Numbered from the stretch's first letter, positions 48,874-63,715 are shown. The stretch is 64,000 nt of DNA from Cryptomeria japonica (GCF_030272615.1 NC_081406.1:114793783-114857782), one strand, 5' to 3'. Notes: a model not told the origin generated them from the letters alone. Program-made: numbers and translations.

Positions 48874-50985
48874 TGTAGATGTATAAAAATGACCATATTC
48901 TTAAATGAATATTTTATGTTCATTTCTCTATTTGATTAAATCCAATTTAATTAAATTATCCACATTCCTCTATTTAATTAAGTAAATTACTCAATTTATT
49001 TAAATTAAATTCACTATACCATTTAATGAATAAATCATTTTATTCAATTAAATCCCTTCTATCCACTTTTAATTAAATTCAAATTTAATTAAATAGTTAT
49101 CCTAAATTGAATAAATCTAATTTATTTAATTTCCCCAAATTGCAAACAAATTGAAGTAAATTCATTTTATTTCAATTAAATCCTATTATCCCTCCATCCA
49201 CTTGCAAAATCCTACATCTCCCACTTGCTTCCTAAACCCCTTCCTAATTTTTTCTAGACTCTTCTAAATCGCTTCTAATTAGCCTAACCCATCTTCTAAA
49301 CTGTCACATCCCTAAGCAAGGGGAGGTCACTTCTCAAAGCCTTAAAGTCTTTTGTTAAATTCTGTGAGAAGCAAGAATTGAGCCAGGATCTGATGTCGGT
49401 CATAGATCACATGCAACTCTAAGCAACGGATGATCGAAGATCAAAATAGCTGAATGAAGATAAATCTGATATGAGAGAAAAATAGAGATAAAGAAGAGAA
49501 TTTAGAGAAGACTCTCACCGAGCTATCACTTAACTAGTGAAGGTGAGAGTATATTGCTTATTATATAGAAAAATAATAGCATATACAACCAAGAGGTGCA
49601 TTAACTCCCACCTCCATAAAAAGTGGGAGGTTTTACCTACTACCCCATAAAAGGTGGGAGGTTTTTACCTACTTGGTAAATGTCAAAATATGTGGCATAA
49701 CCTCCTTACATGAAAACAAAAAAGGAGTTATAAGAGGTGGCACATAAGGCCAAAAGAGGGTGAGAAACCCAACTACCCCATAACCCACTTAGGAAATGAC
49801 AAAATAGTGGTTATGAGAGGTGGCACAACAAGCCAAAAGAGGGTGTGTAACTCAACTACCCATGTGAGGTGGAGAGTTACACATGTAGCTAATGTATTCC
49901 GCCACGTGTCCTCATATTAACCACACCTAATAACCTAAGCAAGCTTAATAATATATGTGTAGGAAAAATAAATACCCCCTAACATAAGGAAAATAAAAAA
50001 ACCTACACTAACATCTTTGATAACCATTAAAGGCTTCAAGTCTTCAACCACTTAATTTTCCAAAGTCTCCCAAACCATTAATGGTTAATTCAACCCTCTT
50101 ACATGGTTAGAGACTTTTTGCCTAACTTAACCTTCATCCAATCCAAGGGTCTCATCAAGCCTTTAATGCTTTGACTATGATTATCTCTTAATCATTTGCA
50201 CAAGAGTTTATCCTTGGATTAACTCTTAATCCAATGGGTAAGCCTAACTTAAGCTTAACCCTTATCTCTAGATGACCATGAGGTCTTCTCAGGCATTTAA
50301 TGTCTCCAACCCCTTCTCTCAACCCAACCCTATGTTGACATTTGTCACCATTTCATTAGTGCAAATTGCGGATATGGATTCCCAACTTTCAAACTCAACC
50401 CTTGATTAAACCTTTCAATCCTGGCCATCCATTGCCCTATTTTTGCTATAAATAGAGCTCTCATTCCTCCATTTATATAGATCAATCCAAGTTTGTAGTA
50501 TCATACTTATGCTCAAATACATTCAAGCTTTCATACCATTTTATGCTCATCATTTTAGCCTCTCTTTAACTAGGAATTAGTCTAAATATGCATGTTTAAA
50601 GTACTTTCTTTATCATTTAGCTCAATCATAGACTAATATATCATGTTAGGATAGTATTTATACTAACCTTGTCATCTTATAGTTAGTTTATTGCATTTCT
50701 AGAATCATGCATAGCTTAGGATGCATCTCATATTAAATCAATAAAAAACATCCCTCGTTCTTGCATTTGCCATCCCTAAACCATTTTGCTCAGTGATCTG
50801 AGAGCAAAAACATTGGTTTGAGGGACCGTGTAAGATAGAGAACCATGGGACCCACCTTGGAAAGCTGAGTGATACTTCATTACTCTATAGCTTGCACCAA
50901 GAAATCCTATGAGTGTGTGAGCAAGGCTCCATAGAGTTACACTTTTCACATATTGAGTTCTATCGACCCGCTTTTCCCGCATACA
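48874..50985 (+). repeat. 3' LTR of the gypsy element (interrupted)
   Basis: Same LTR as 20625-22092, starting TGTAGATGTATAAAAATGAC and ending CCCGCATACA. It is 2,112 bp because a 661-bp solo LTR plus its duplicated 5 bp lie inside. Without that it is about 1,446 bp. A 17-bp duplicated phrase of the 5' LTR (CCAAGTTTGTAGTATCATA) is single here. Confidence 0.93.
49353..50013 (+). mobile_element. Solo copia-type LTR, 661 bp
   Basis: Starts TGTTAAATTC and ends CACTAACA (TGTTA...TAACA, typical copia). It is flanked by a perfect 5-bp duplication TCTTT (49348-49352 and 50014-50018) and absent from the other gypsy LTR, which gives the empty site. A TATA-like TTATTATATAG is at about 49557. It arose by insertion of a full element followed by LTR-LTR recombination. 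Confidence 0.93.
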
Positions 50986-50990
50986 CTAGT

Positions 50991-51270
50991 AGACCAAGGG
51001 CCTATTGACTTTCTACAATTTTTAAATCTTAAAAGAGCTAAAAATGTCTCCATTTGTGTGCATCAACTCACAAGAATAAAAAAATAAAAAAATAATACAA
51101 AGATTGCACCCAAAAAGTATATAAGAGGTGATGGGTGAAGCACAATGTAAATCATCTGATGGGGCTCTCCTCTAACTAAGGGTTAATGATAAGGATTAGA
51201 TGTTCTAGCTTGTTGGTTGCTACACGTGTTTTGTGAGGTGTCAAGAACCATGCAAAGCCATGAACATGAT
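50991..51270. other. Host flank right of the gypsy element
   Basis: Short non-coding stretch between the CTAGT target duplication and the 5S-derived array. Nothing recognised. Confidence 0.3.
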
Positions 51271-52044
51271 AACTTGCTATGGAAAAATATCTCCTACTTA
51301 TCCATTGATGAGCTAAAGGGGCTCTATAATGAATGGTTCATAAGGCACAACACTCATTGAAGGTTTTGCAAATGAGGTAGCATGCTAAGTGGGTTAAACC
51401 TTGGAAGAAACTTTGTTGTTAAGTGTACTTGAGTTGGAGTAGTACTAGAATGGTTAACCTCATAGGAAGGTCCAAGACTTCACCTATGTGAGCATCACCT
51501 AGATGCAATGAGTGCTAAGTGGAGCATTCATACTCATGAGATCAATTGGGTGACCTCTTGGGAGAGCCCAAGGCTTCACCTCTATGAGTATCACCTAGAT
51601 GCAATGAGTGCTAAGTGGACCATTCATACTCATGAGAATTGGGTTCTTTTGAACCACTACTCATTAAACAAGGGTCAATGAGTATGACTCAAAAACTACA
51701 CAATTGAATCTTGATAGCAATATCATAATTTGACTTGTTGTGGAAAAATATCTGCTACTTATCAATTAATGAGCTAAAGGGGTTCTTTAATGAATGGTCC
51801 ATAAGGCAAAACACTTCCTGAATGTTTTTCAAATGAGGTTGCAAGTTAAGTGGCCTTAACCTTGGATGAAACTTCATGGTTAAGTGTGCTTGAGTTGGAC
51901 TCTATGAGTATCATTTAGATGCAAGGAGTGCTAAATGGACCATTCATACTCATAAGAGTTAGGTTCTTTTGAACCACTACTCATGAAACATGGGTCAATG
52001 AGTTTGACTAAAAATATGAACAATTGAATCCATATAGCAAATAT
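51271..52044 (+). repeat. 5S-rRNA-derived tandem repeat, left part (2 units)
   Basis: Units contain a segment matching the 5S rRNA internal promoter, read on the plus strand: TTAAGTGTACTTGAGTTGG then GTAGTACTAGAATGG (about 51415-51455). The first unit carries an extra internal duplication of about 113 bp (the CACCTAGATGCAATGAGTGC part, near 51490 and 51597). The second unit has lost the box C part (the sequence jumps after GAGTTGGA at about 51900). The array is cut at 52044 by element 4 and continues at 62249. Confidence 0.8.
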
Positions 52045-52069
52045 GGGTAAGTGCACCAAGATGGTGAAC
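52045..52069 (+). repeat. Left terminal inverted repeat of element 4
   Basis: Perfect match over about 25 bases to the reverse of the right end (62224-62248); also shared with element 2 (ends 12449). Confidence 0.92.
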
Positions 52070-52894
52070 AAAAAGGGGGGTATAAGTGGCCACTTTTTTT
52101 CTGAAAACAGGTAAACCTGAACTTCAAAGAGCTATTTGAAGGTCATGCACCCAAACCTAGGAGTTGAAAAAAGAATAAGAATTGTAGTACTCTGAATCTA
52201 GTTTCTAAAATACTAATTTTTTTAAAAATTGGATAATATTAAGAGGGTCAAACCTTTCATGTACGAAAAACTGTTCCTAATTTTTTCAAAAAAATATAAC
52301 ATAGCTATTTTTGTGTGCTGCACAAAATATATAGTTAGATTTAGTATTTTGAAAACCCCTTTGGTAGGATGATAGGTAAGAGTGGGATCTAGAAGTTGTG
52401 TATTTTTTTATAATTTTCCGTTGAGTATTTTATTTTTTATGATTTTTGGAAGTGACCGCATCCTGAAAATTTGGTACCCGTTCATGCGTTGGGCATAACT
52501 TGAATCAAAATAATCAAAAATGGAAGTTTTTTTTTATAAAAGTGTATAGAATCTAGTGTAGAACAATAATATATAATTTATTTTGAATTTGGTCAAGTAT
52601 ATCAAAATTTATTAAAAAAATGGTAGACATATGTCTGTGAGGACTGTCAAGGCACTGATAAAGAAAATTAAAGTTTACTATGCTAATGTTGTCCAAAAAT
52701 TAAAAAAATTATATGGTCAGAAAACTAAGAAGATGTGTGAGATTATGGTAGTAATTTTAGAGATACCCACTTCATCATTTGTAAACCTGATGATGATGAA
52801 GTCAAGAAATCATGGTGGAGGATGAAAAAATGTGTAAAGGAACAAAAAAGGGGGGAAAATGGGCTTGCAAGCCTTAGGGTCATTTTCCAACCCT

Positions 52895-53080
52895 CTTAGC
52901 AAGCCAAAACCCGCACAGGTTTTGAAGAATCAAAAGTACTATTCCTAGTTCTTCATAACCCATACGGGTTATGAAGAACTAGAAATAATTTTTTTTGTTT
53001 CACAAAACCCGTACAGGTTATGAAGAAATAAAAATATTTTTTTTGGTTTCACAAAACCCGTACGAGCTATAAAGACATAA
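52895..53080. repeat. Left subterminal ACCCGTACGGGTT repeats (element 4)
   Basis: Units such as AACCCGTACAGGTTATGAAG and CCCATACGGGTTATGAAGAA repeat four to five times. Further copies follow the pyrimidine tract at 55485-55610, and the motif forms the right cluster at 61905-62195. The core is the palindrome AACCCGTACGGGTT. Confidence 0.8.
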
Positions 53081-53229
53081 TAATGTATGCTTGTAAACTT
53101 AGCATTTACTACACATGTTTTAGACATACCTAGATAATATGTGTTTATGTATGTATATATGCATATCTATAGTTATATATACATATATTTATATAGATAT
53201 ATGTATATATGTTTGTATACATGCATGTA

Positions 53230-55480
<2,251 letters not shown>

Positions 55481-55484
55481 TAGT

Positions 55485-55860
55485 TCTACATAGCCCATAC
55501 AGGTAGAAATAAGGCCAAAAATTCTAGTTCTACATAACCCGTATGGGTTATGAGAAATTGTGAACGTTGACATATAGGTTTCCATAACCCGTATGGGTTA
55601 TGGGAAAATCTTTATATATTTTAGTCCCAACAGCCTAAAAAATAGCATTGCAAGTTTTGTATAAAAAAACAACAACGAGATGTAATTTGCATATTTAGAT
55701 GCAAAATTTTGTAAATATAAACAGTAATGAGCTTGATAGTTTATATAAGATGCCAAATTTTATATATGAAAGTGTCCATGGGGCTGATTTGCAAATTTTC
55801 AATATGAATATGCAGTTTTTTTTTCCAAGTGTTTTGGGAAAGTTTTGAGTTATTATTGAA
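55485..55860. other. Spacer with AACCCGTATGGGTT units
   Basis: Three further units of the element 4 subterminal motif (ATAACCCGTATGGGTTATG at about 55535 and 55582), then AT-rich sequence up to the satellite. No gene. Confidence 0.6.
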
Positions 55861-58405
55861 TTACCCAATTTGAAGGGCTAGTAAGAATAGTCCGAATCCA
55901 AGATAGGATTTTGGTAGGCAGCAACAAGATGACCCCATAGGTTCAAACTGATCGTCCATAAGTGCCATGGTCTTTGAGTTAGGCTACATCAAAGTTTGAC
56001 CGTTTTTTCTGCTTTGAGCGCTCAAGGGAAAACGTCACTACGAGGTGGCTCATAATGATTGGACGCCTTGGGGAGTGAGACAATGGCACACCTAGCATAA
56101 ACCCAGCCACCCAGATACGCTTGCACTAACGGTTCATTCCCACAACAAGCAGAACGAAAGATGCACTATTTTGCCACCTCTCATTGATGGTTTTTGATGC
56201 GACAGAAAAAATCTCACCATAAGAAAATGAAATGGAGTTGCCCGAAACTGAGATAGGATTTTGTAGGCAGTGATAACACAACCCCATAGGTTCAAACGAC
56301 ATCCATAAGTGCCATGGTCTTCGAGTTAGGCTACGTCAAAGTTTGACCCTTTTTTTCGCTTTTAGCGCTCAAGGGAAAACATCACTACGAGGTGGCTCGT
56401 AACGATTGGACACCTTAGGGAGTAGGACAAGGGTACACCTAGCGTAAACCCAGCCACCCGGATGTGCTCGCACTAACGGTTCATTTCCATGACAAGTAGA
56501 ATGAAAGATGCACTATTTTTCCACCTCTAACTGACGGTTTTTTATGCGACAGAAAAAATCTCACCACAAGAAAATGAAATCGAGTTGCCCAAAATTGAGA
56601 TAGGATTTTGTAGGAAGCAATAATACAAACCCATAGGTTCAAACAGATCATCCATAAGTGCCACGGTCTCTGAGTTAGGCTACATCAAAGTTTGACCATT
56701 TTTTCTACTCTGAGCGCTCAAGGGAAAACATCGCTACGAGGTGGTTCGTAACGATCAGACGCCTTGGGGAGTGAGACAAGGGCACACCTAGTGTAAACCC
56801 GGCCACCCGAATGCACTCACACTGATGATTCGTTCCCATGACAAGCATAATGAAAGATGCACTATTTTGCCACCTATCACTGACGGTTTTTGATGCGACA
56901 GAAAAAATATCACCACAAGAAAAAGAAATGGACTTGCCCGAAACCAAGATAGGATTTTGTAGGCAGTGATAATGTGATCCCATAGGTTCAAACGGATCGT
57001 CCATAAGTGCCACGGTCTCCGAGTTAGGCTATGTCAAAGTTTGACCATTTTTTTCACTTTGAGCGCTCAAGGGAAAACATCGCTACGAGGTGGCTCGTAA
57101 TGATCAGATGCCTTGGGGAGTGAGACAAGGGCACACCTAACATAAACCCAGCCACCTCGATATGCTCATGCGACGGTTCATTCCCATGACAAGCAGAACG
57201 AAAGATGCACTATTTTGCCACCTCTCACTGACGGTTTTTGATGCGACAGAAAAAATCTCACCACAAGAAAATGAAATCAAGTTGCCCAAAACCGAGATAG
57301 GATTTTGTAGGCAATGATAACATGACCCCATAGGTTCAAACAGATCATCCATAAGTGCCACGGTCTCCAAGTTAGGCTACGTCAAAGTTTGACCATTTTT
57401 TCTACTTTGAGCGCTCAAGGGAAAACGTCGCGACGAGGTGGCTCGTAACGATTGGATGCCTTGGGGAGTGAGACAAGGGAACACCTAGTGTAAACCCGAC
57501 CACCCGGATGCGCTCGTGCTGACGGTTCATTCCCATGACAAGCAAAACAAAAGATGCACTATTTTGCCACTTCTCACTAATGGTTTTTGATGCGACAGAA
57601 AAATCTCACCACAAGAAAATGAAATTGAGTTGCCCAAAACCAAGATAGGATTTTGTAGGCAGCAATAACACAACCCCATAGGTTCAAACGGATCATCCAT
57701 AAGTGCCATGGTCTCCAAGTTAGGCTATGTCAAAGTTTGACCATTTTTTTTGCTTTGAGTGCTCAAGGGAAAACGTCACTACGAGGTGGCCCATAATGAT
57801 CAGACGCCTTGGGGAGTGAGACAAGGGCACACCTAGCGTAAACCCAGCCACCTAAACATTCTCACACTGATGGTTCATTCCCACGACAGGTAGAATGGAA
57901 GATGCACTATTTTTCCACCTCTCACTGACGGTTTTTGATGCGACAGAAAAAATCTCACCACAAGATAACGAAATCGATTTACCTGAAATCGAGATAGGAT
58001 TTTGTAGGAAGAGATAACATGACCCCATAGGTTTAAATAGATCATCCATAAGTGCCACGGTCTCCGAGTTAGGCTATGTCAAAGTTTGACCATTTTTTCT
58101 GCTTTGAGCGCTCAAGGGAAAACATCGCTATGAGGTGGCTCGTAACGATCAGATGCCTTGGGGAATGAGAAAAGGGTACACCTAGCATAAACCTGGCCAC
58201 CTGGACGTGCTCGCACTAATGATTCATTCCCATGACAAGCAGAACGAAAGATGCACTATTTTGCCACCTCTCACTGACGGTTTTTGATGCGATAGAAAAA
58301 ATCTCACCACAAGAAAACGAAATCGAGTTGCCCAAAACCGAGATAGGATTTTGTAGGCAGCGATAACACGACCCCATAGGTTCAAATAGATCATCCATAA
58401 GTGCT
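55860..58405. repeat. 349-bp satellite, about 7.3 copies
   Basis: The anchor phrase AGATAGGATTTTG recurs near 55901, 56251, 56598, 56947, 57295, 57643, 57992 and 58341, a constant 347-350 bp period. Units share GACGGTTTTTGATGCGACAG, AAGTTTGACCATTTTTTC and GAGCGCTCAAGGGAAAAC. Copies differ at roughly 5-10% of sites, mostly transitions at CpG. Because 349 is not a multiple of three, minus-strand frames repeat without keeping phase, so it is not protein coding. Confidence 0.95.
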
Positions 58406-59019
58406 TCAACTCTTCTTTTATAGGTGATGAAATGATGAACTTCACTCCATAAGCATGAAATGATGAACTTAAGCATGAAATGTCTTAATTGGTTCTTGGA
58501 ATGATGAACTTCACTCCATAAGCACGAGTTTATGAAATAATAACTTCACTCCAATCTCTTCATGCATGAAGGACTCAAAGAAAATTCACTCAATCAAAAT
58601 ACAGAATATCAACATTACCAGTATTAGTACGTGGGTATACACAATATGAGCAATAGATAGTTTAAAAGTATATGCCATATGAGTTACAAGTAATGAACAA
58701 ATTGGATCACATTTCAAGACATATACACAACTAACAAATTTGATCACATTTCAATAGCAAATAACTAAGTTTCAGGAATATCATGTTTCATATATATCAA
58801 TGAACAAATTGGATCGAATATCAAGTTTCATATATATCAAAATGAACAATAATCATGTACATATATCAGAAAATGGCATAGATGCCAAATCAATAATAGT
58901 TACAAAAATGTGGCATGTGCCATGTCTATCAAAGTCGATATATACATATACAAATGTCGAATATATAAAAAATTGGCCCTTCAATGACCACAACTATAAC
59001 TATATGTCTCTATCCATAT
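58406..59019. other. Gene A 3' flank in element 4
   Basis: AT-rich with short repeated phrases (GAAATGATGAACTTCACTCC at about 58430 and 58500; CATATATATCAATGAACAA). Presumably the gene A 3' UTR. No gene. Confidence 0.35.
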
Positions 59020-61865
59020 CTATGACTGTGGCGGATCATCAAAATCGAGCTTCTTCGAAGCAGTACGTGGCTCTGCAGGTGGCTGCACAAGGACAATTCA
59101 AATGTCTAATCAGATATATTTTCTCAATACAACATCAAAATAACTAAATACTAAACTCTAAATTATTTGAAGTTGAAATGTTGATTACCTCATCTCTGTC
59201 TTCTGCAATTCGGTGAGGCTGAGGATCCGTGGAATGTCCTACAGGAGGTTGTAACTGGTAAAACAACATTAATACATGTTAATGACATATATGTCAAATA
59301 ACACATAATAACTAAAAATAAATAGACTAAAAGACTAAAGCATACTAGAGCCTCAGATGGATGTGTTGTGGTCGTAGAAGGCAAAGTCACAGATGAATCA
59401 GTTATGACCGTTTCCTATATCCATGGTAAGTGATCCAAAAGGAGTTAACTAGATGGTTTCAACTCCATTGTGCACTTAGTGAAAAGGAGTTGATCTAAGA
59501 CAGACATACCTTTTTCCTTGGTCGTGTTGGATCCCATAATATACGTGTAGGACTTCTACTGAAATGGAATGGTAGAATAACAGTAGGAAGTTTGCAAGGG
59601 GCCTGTAATAGTTTAAAGACAATCATAAAAGTTAATAACCCAAAGTTGTTGACAAACTAGATAAAACAAATATTTTTAACATATGTAGAAAAAATGCACA
59701 CTGAAGCCTCGTATAGTTCTCCTATAACCTTAGGAGGCCTAGTCGAATTTGATGCTATTACCATTTCCTGTATGAAAAATGATAACATATGATATAGGCA
59801 TAAAAGGATTTAGTTATTTTGAACAAGCAAGAATGCAATCCAAAGTGAATATGAAGATATCACCTCTTCCCTCTGCTGAACCTCATCAACATCAGGTGCA
59901 TTCGTTAATTCTGTAAACCCCATATGTTTCTGTATATAGAACAAATAAATTAAGTGCATTTATCAATATCTACATATACATGTTTAATCATAATACATTT
60001 CAACAATTGAATTTAAATTATAGTGAATTACCTTCTATCATTTGGGTGTCTGAGAGGATATCTTTTTCTGCCTCGGAGTGCTAGAGGATGGCTTTCTCAC
60101 ATGAGATGTCCTCGAGGTAGGTGGGGTAAACTAATGGAAAAAAATTAACATAAGGGAAAAGAGCATGTATTTAATATATCACTTAAGTAAAAAATATATA
60201 AATCTAAATGGTACCGCATAGCTATCTTGGCCAAAGTCAATGGCTGAAAGCATGATATCATCAAGTTGGGACATCTCAGCCACTGATAAGCCCTACAAAA
60301 TATCAAGTAATGATACATATAATTAACAAAATATATTTTGAATCCAATGTATTATTATATTTTTAACAAATTTACAAATCTTTACCTCTAGTGGTGAAAC
60401 TACTCATGACTGTGGAGTCGACTGAACAGTATGTGGTGTAATCCCACCACCTGTTGCACCCTGCAATGCATTTTATTTATATGTCACTTTAAATTTTTCT
60501 AAAAATAAAAAATCATTTCTTTTTATAAGATTTAGTCACTTAATTGATAACATGTCATAAACAAAATTAAACACACCTGTGTCTCATAGGGAGGGTACAA
60601 CATATTGAGCAGTTCGTCGGTGAGGGCCACATCCTTTGCAGTGGAAGCATGGCATCTACTCCCGCAACATGTACATGAATGAGATGTCCCACCATCCTCA
60701 TCCGTGTCAGTGTCTACACCAGAACATACACCTTGGCAGGTGGGGCACATGTGCTGAATGGGTTGGATCGTGCCAAATGATGCATGACGTGCTGCTGATG
60801 AAGGAGGTGCCATTGAGGAAGGAGGTGCTGCTGATGAAGGAGGTGTCACTGATGAAGGAGGTGCTATAGGTGCTGGTACATCCTCTGCTCTGACCAGATG
60901 TGTCCCATGCTGAACAATGACATTAGTCAATGATGTAGTTGCCTGAAGAGTCTGTAATTCCATAGACTCCTTCAAGGATATAGGGACAGTGACATGAACC
61001 ATGGGTTTAGGAGTGGATCTACCACCCTATGGGCCCCAGGTCTATCCTGTGCAGAGCCTCTCCCGCTACCCTAAAATTGTCGGATGTCAAAGTAATTCGG
61101 CTTCTCGCCGAGGATAAACTCAGAATACAACTTTCTCAAAAAATATAGAGGCACCTCCCAATTATTACAAGGTGTTTGGTCAAAGACCATATACCACCTA
61201 TCCCAAAAAGCATCTTTCAACCTAGCATGAACACACCAATGTATAGGAAACCGAGTTGTATTTATTTCTAGGTTGTTACTGGTAACAGGGTTGGTGAAAA
61301 GAGCACATATGTCAGCTTTACCTATGTCCTTTTTCTTCACTTGATCATATGACAACCCATCCGCATAAAATGTTTGACATCTATCCCTCCAAGAACCCCA
61401 TTTTGTAACCTCCCTAGATACCTCATTTGCACTATTAGCCATTGTTTTTAGTGTTCTGGCAAGGGTTGAGTGGTGCTCAAGCTTAGAGGTCCTCAACCTA
61501 TTCACCAATATAGAAATTTGGGCACTATTTTGTGTAAGGTGATTGATGAGATCCTCTTGTGTGGCATCTACATGATCTAATGGAGGATGTGGAGGGTTTT
61601 GGGGTGGTGGTGGCTGTTGAGGAGCAACATTTTCAGGATTTTGAGGGTTTTCTTGTTGCTCTTGTGCAATGTTAACAGGGTTTTCTTGTGTTGCTTGTGC
61701 AGGAGGAGGTCTTTGTTGTCTATTTCATTTTTGGGGATTGCTTGAAGAATCTGACATCAAATTAATAAAAACAAAACTTAAATCAATTAAAAAACCCTAA
61801 TTTAATTAAAATGCAAAGAAAAATAATCAAACAAATCAAATCTTACCTGTTTGACGGGGTGCCAT
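59020..61865 (-). pseudogene. Gene A of element 4 (11 exons, unknown function)
   Basis: Homologue of gene A in element 3. Exon 1 is 61865-61847 (MAPRQT) and exon 2 is 61750-60577. Exon 2 has a Pro/Gln-rich start, the shared domain FYADGLSY...WCVHARLKDAFWDRWYMVFDQTPCNNWEVPLYFLRKLYSEF, an APPSS repeat and a Cys cluster (HMCPTCQGVC...CTCCGSRCH). Nine phase-0 exons follow: 60460-60386, 60292-60215, 60130-60032, 59929-59864, 59767-59702, 59602-59510, 59414-59346, 59254-59189 and 59082-59020 (63-99 nt), ending DFDDPPQS. All borders are GT/AG. Lesions are a TGA early in exon 2, a TAG after NYFDIRQF, a frameshift near 61000, and stops in exons 3 and 5. Small basic patches (RKPSSSTPRQKK) could direct it to the nucleus. 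No known family is recognised. Confidence 0.75.
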
Positions 61866-61904
61866 TGTTGAAAATTGCTTTCAATGATGGGAAAATAAAA
61901 AATT

Positions 61905-62200
61905 GTTGTAAACCCGTGCGGGTTCGATGCTTTTTTTGGCTTCTCCTTGTTGTTGTTCAACGGGTTTTGGTGTTGAAAATGGCCAAAACCCGTGGCCTAA
62001 ACAAAAGAAATATGTTTCTCAAAACTCGTATGGGTTTTGAGAAACTTTTAATTTTTTTATTTAAAAAACATGTTCCTCAAAACCCGTACGGGTTTTGAGG
62101 AACTTTTGGTTTTTTTAATTGTTTTTTCTCTAGGCTTGGTGTTACCAAGCCTAGCACGTTTTTGAAATTTTAGAACCCATATGGGTTATGAATTTTTTTT
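61905..62200. repeat. Right subterminal AACCCGTACGGGTT repeats (element 4)
   Basis: Six units around AAACCCGTACGGGTTTTGAG and variants (AACCCGTGCGGGTTC, AACTCGTATGGGTTTTG, AACCCATATGGGTTATG). Same palindrome as the left cluster; not found in element 3. Confidence 0.85.
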
Positions 62201-62223
62201 TTTTGGCATGTGGCCACTTTTCT

Positions 62224-62248
62224 GTTCACCATCTTGGTGCACTTACCC
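62224..62248 (-). repeat. Right terminal inverted repeat of element 4
   Basis: Reads TTCACCATCTTGGTGCACTT then ACCC on the plus strand, the reverse complement of the left end, followed by the ATAT duplication. Confidence 0.92.
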
Positions 62249-63715
62249 ATATTATAATTTGAATAGTTGTGGAAAATTATCTCCTAGTTATCAATTGATG
62301 AGCTAAAGGAGCTCTATAATGAATGTTTCATAAGGCACAACACTTGTTGAAGGTTCTGCAAATGAGGTTGCAAGATAACTGGGTTAAACCTTGGAAGAAA
62401 ATTTGTGGTTAAGCGCACTTGAGTTGGAATAGTACTAAGATGGGTGACCTCTTGGGAAGGCCCAAGGCTTCACCTCTGTGAACATCACCTAGATGCAATG
62501 AGTGATAAGAATACCATTCATTCTAATGACAATCGAGTTCTTTAGAACCACTAATCATGAAACATGGGTCAATGAGTTTGACTCAAAAACTACATAGTTG
62601 AATCCCGATAGCAATATTATAATTTGAATTACTGTGGAAAAATATCTCCTACTTATCAATTGATGAGCTAAAGGGGCTCTATAATGAATGTTCCATAAGG
62701 CACAACACTTGCTGGAGGTTTGGAAAATTAGGTTGAAAGGTAAGTTGTTTTAACCTTGGAGGAAACTCCGTGGTTAAGCGTGCTTGAGTTGGAGTAGTAC
62801 TAGGATGGGTGACCTCCCAAGAAGACCCAAGGCTTTACCTTTGTGAGCATCACCTAGATGCAATGAGTACTAAGTGGACAATTCATTCTCATGAGAGTTG
62901 GGTTCTTCTAAACCACTGCTCATGAAACATGGATCAATGAGTTTGACTCGAAAACTACATAGTTGAATCTTGATAACAATATCATAATTGACTTGCTGTG
63001 AAAACATATCTCCTACTTATTAATTTATGAGATAAAGGGGTTGTATAATGAATGGTTCATAAAGAATAACTCTTGCTAAATGTTTTGCAAATGAGCTTGT
63101 AAGCTAAGTGGATTTAACCTTGGAAGAAACTCTGTGGTTAAGCGCACTTGAGTTGGAGTAGTATTGGGATGGGCGACCTCTTGGGAAGGGCCAAGGCTTC
63201 ATCTTTGTGAGCATTACCTAGTTGCAATGAGTGTTAAGTGGACCATTCATACTCATGAGAGTTGGGTTCTTATTCAAATTACTACTCATTAAACATGGTC
63301 AGTGATTTTGACTCAAAAACTACACAGTTTTATCTTGATAGCAAAATTATAATTTGACTTGCTGTGGAAAAATATCTCCTACTTATCAATGGATGAGTTA
63401 AGGGGCTCTATAATGGATGTTTCATAAGGCACAACACTTGTTGAAGGTTTTGCAAATGAGGTTGCAAGCTAAGTGGGTTTATCCTTGGAGGCAATTTTGT
63501 GGTTAAGTGCACTTGAGTTGGAGTAGTACTTGGATGGTTGACTGCCCAAAAAGGCCCTAGGCTTCACCTCTATGATCATCACCTAGATGTAATGAGTGTT
63601 ATGTGGACCATTCATTCTCATGAGAGTTGGGTTCTTCTGAACCACTACTCATGAAACATGGGTCAATGAGTTGAGCTCATAAACTACATAGTTGAATCCT
63701 GATAGCAATATCATA
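62249..63715 (+). repeat. 5S-rRNA-derived tandem repeat, right part (4 units)
   Basis: Four units of about 365 bp (CTCCTA anchors at 62281, 62646, 63010 and 63376). Each carries a stretch of about 65-70 bp close to the second half of plant 5S rRNA, including box A (GTTAAGCGTGCTTG) and box C (GTAGTACTAGGATGGGTGACC). The closest copy is at about 62755-62825. The rest of the unit is unrelated to 5S. This may be a tandem array of Cassandra-like TRIM LTRs, which are known to carry 5S sequence, or a 5S-derived satellite. No typical primer-binding site was seen. Confidence 0.85.

Larger units (their letters stand above)
20625..50985 (+). mobile_element. Tat/Ogre-like Ty3-gypsy retrotransposon, complete but dead
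   Basis: Two LTRs starting TGTAGA and ending CATACA bound a plus-strand gag-pol. CTAGT is duplicated perfectly on both sides (20620-20624 and 50986-50990), proving one insertion event. Domain order is gag, protease, G-patch, RT, RNase H, archaeal-type RNase H, integrase, then a minus-strand extra ORF. The second RNase H and the extra antisense ORF are known marks of the plant Tat lineage (which includes Ogre and Retand). Total span is 30.4 kb; without the two nested insertions it would be about 18.6 kb, which is Ogre-like in size. All coding units carry stops, so it cannot move by itself. It is the platform in which elements 3 and the solo LTR are nested. Confidence 0.92.

Noticed and set aside
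20625-50985. An autonomous, active gypsy element
   Set aside because: More than ten in-frame stops, a gag frameshift and an 11-kb insertion inside pol exclude it.
52631-52825. 64-codon basic ORF near the left end of element 4
   Set aside because: The homologous stretch in element 2 (about 11690-11880) is not open, so this is terminal non-coding sequence.
56705-58476. Repeated minus-strand ORFs with MDDPFEPMGS-type starts
   Set aside because: They come from the 349-bp satellite; the period is not a multiple of three and frames decay independently, so no protein is indicated.
62755-62825. A functional 5S rRNA gene
   Set aside because: Only the second half of 5S with its promoter boxes is present; the first half is unrelated sequence.
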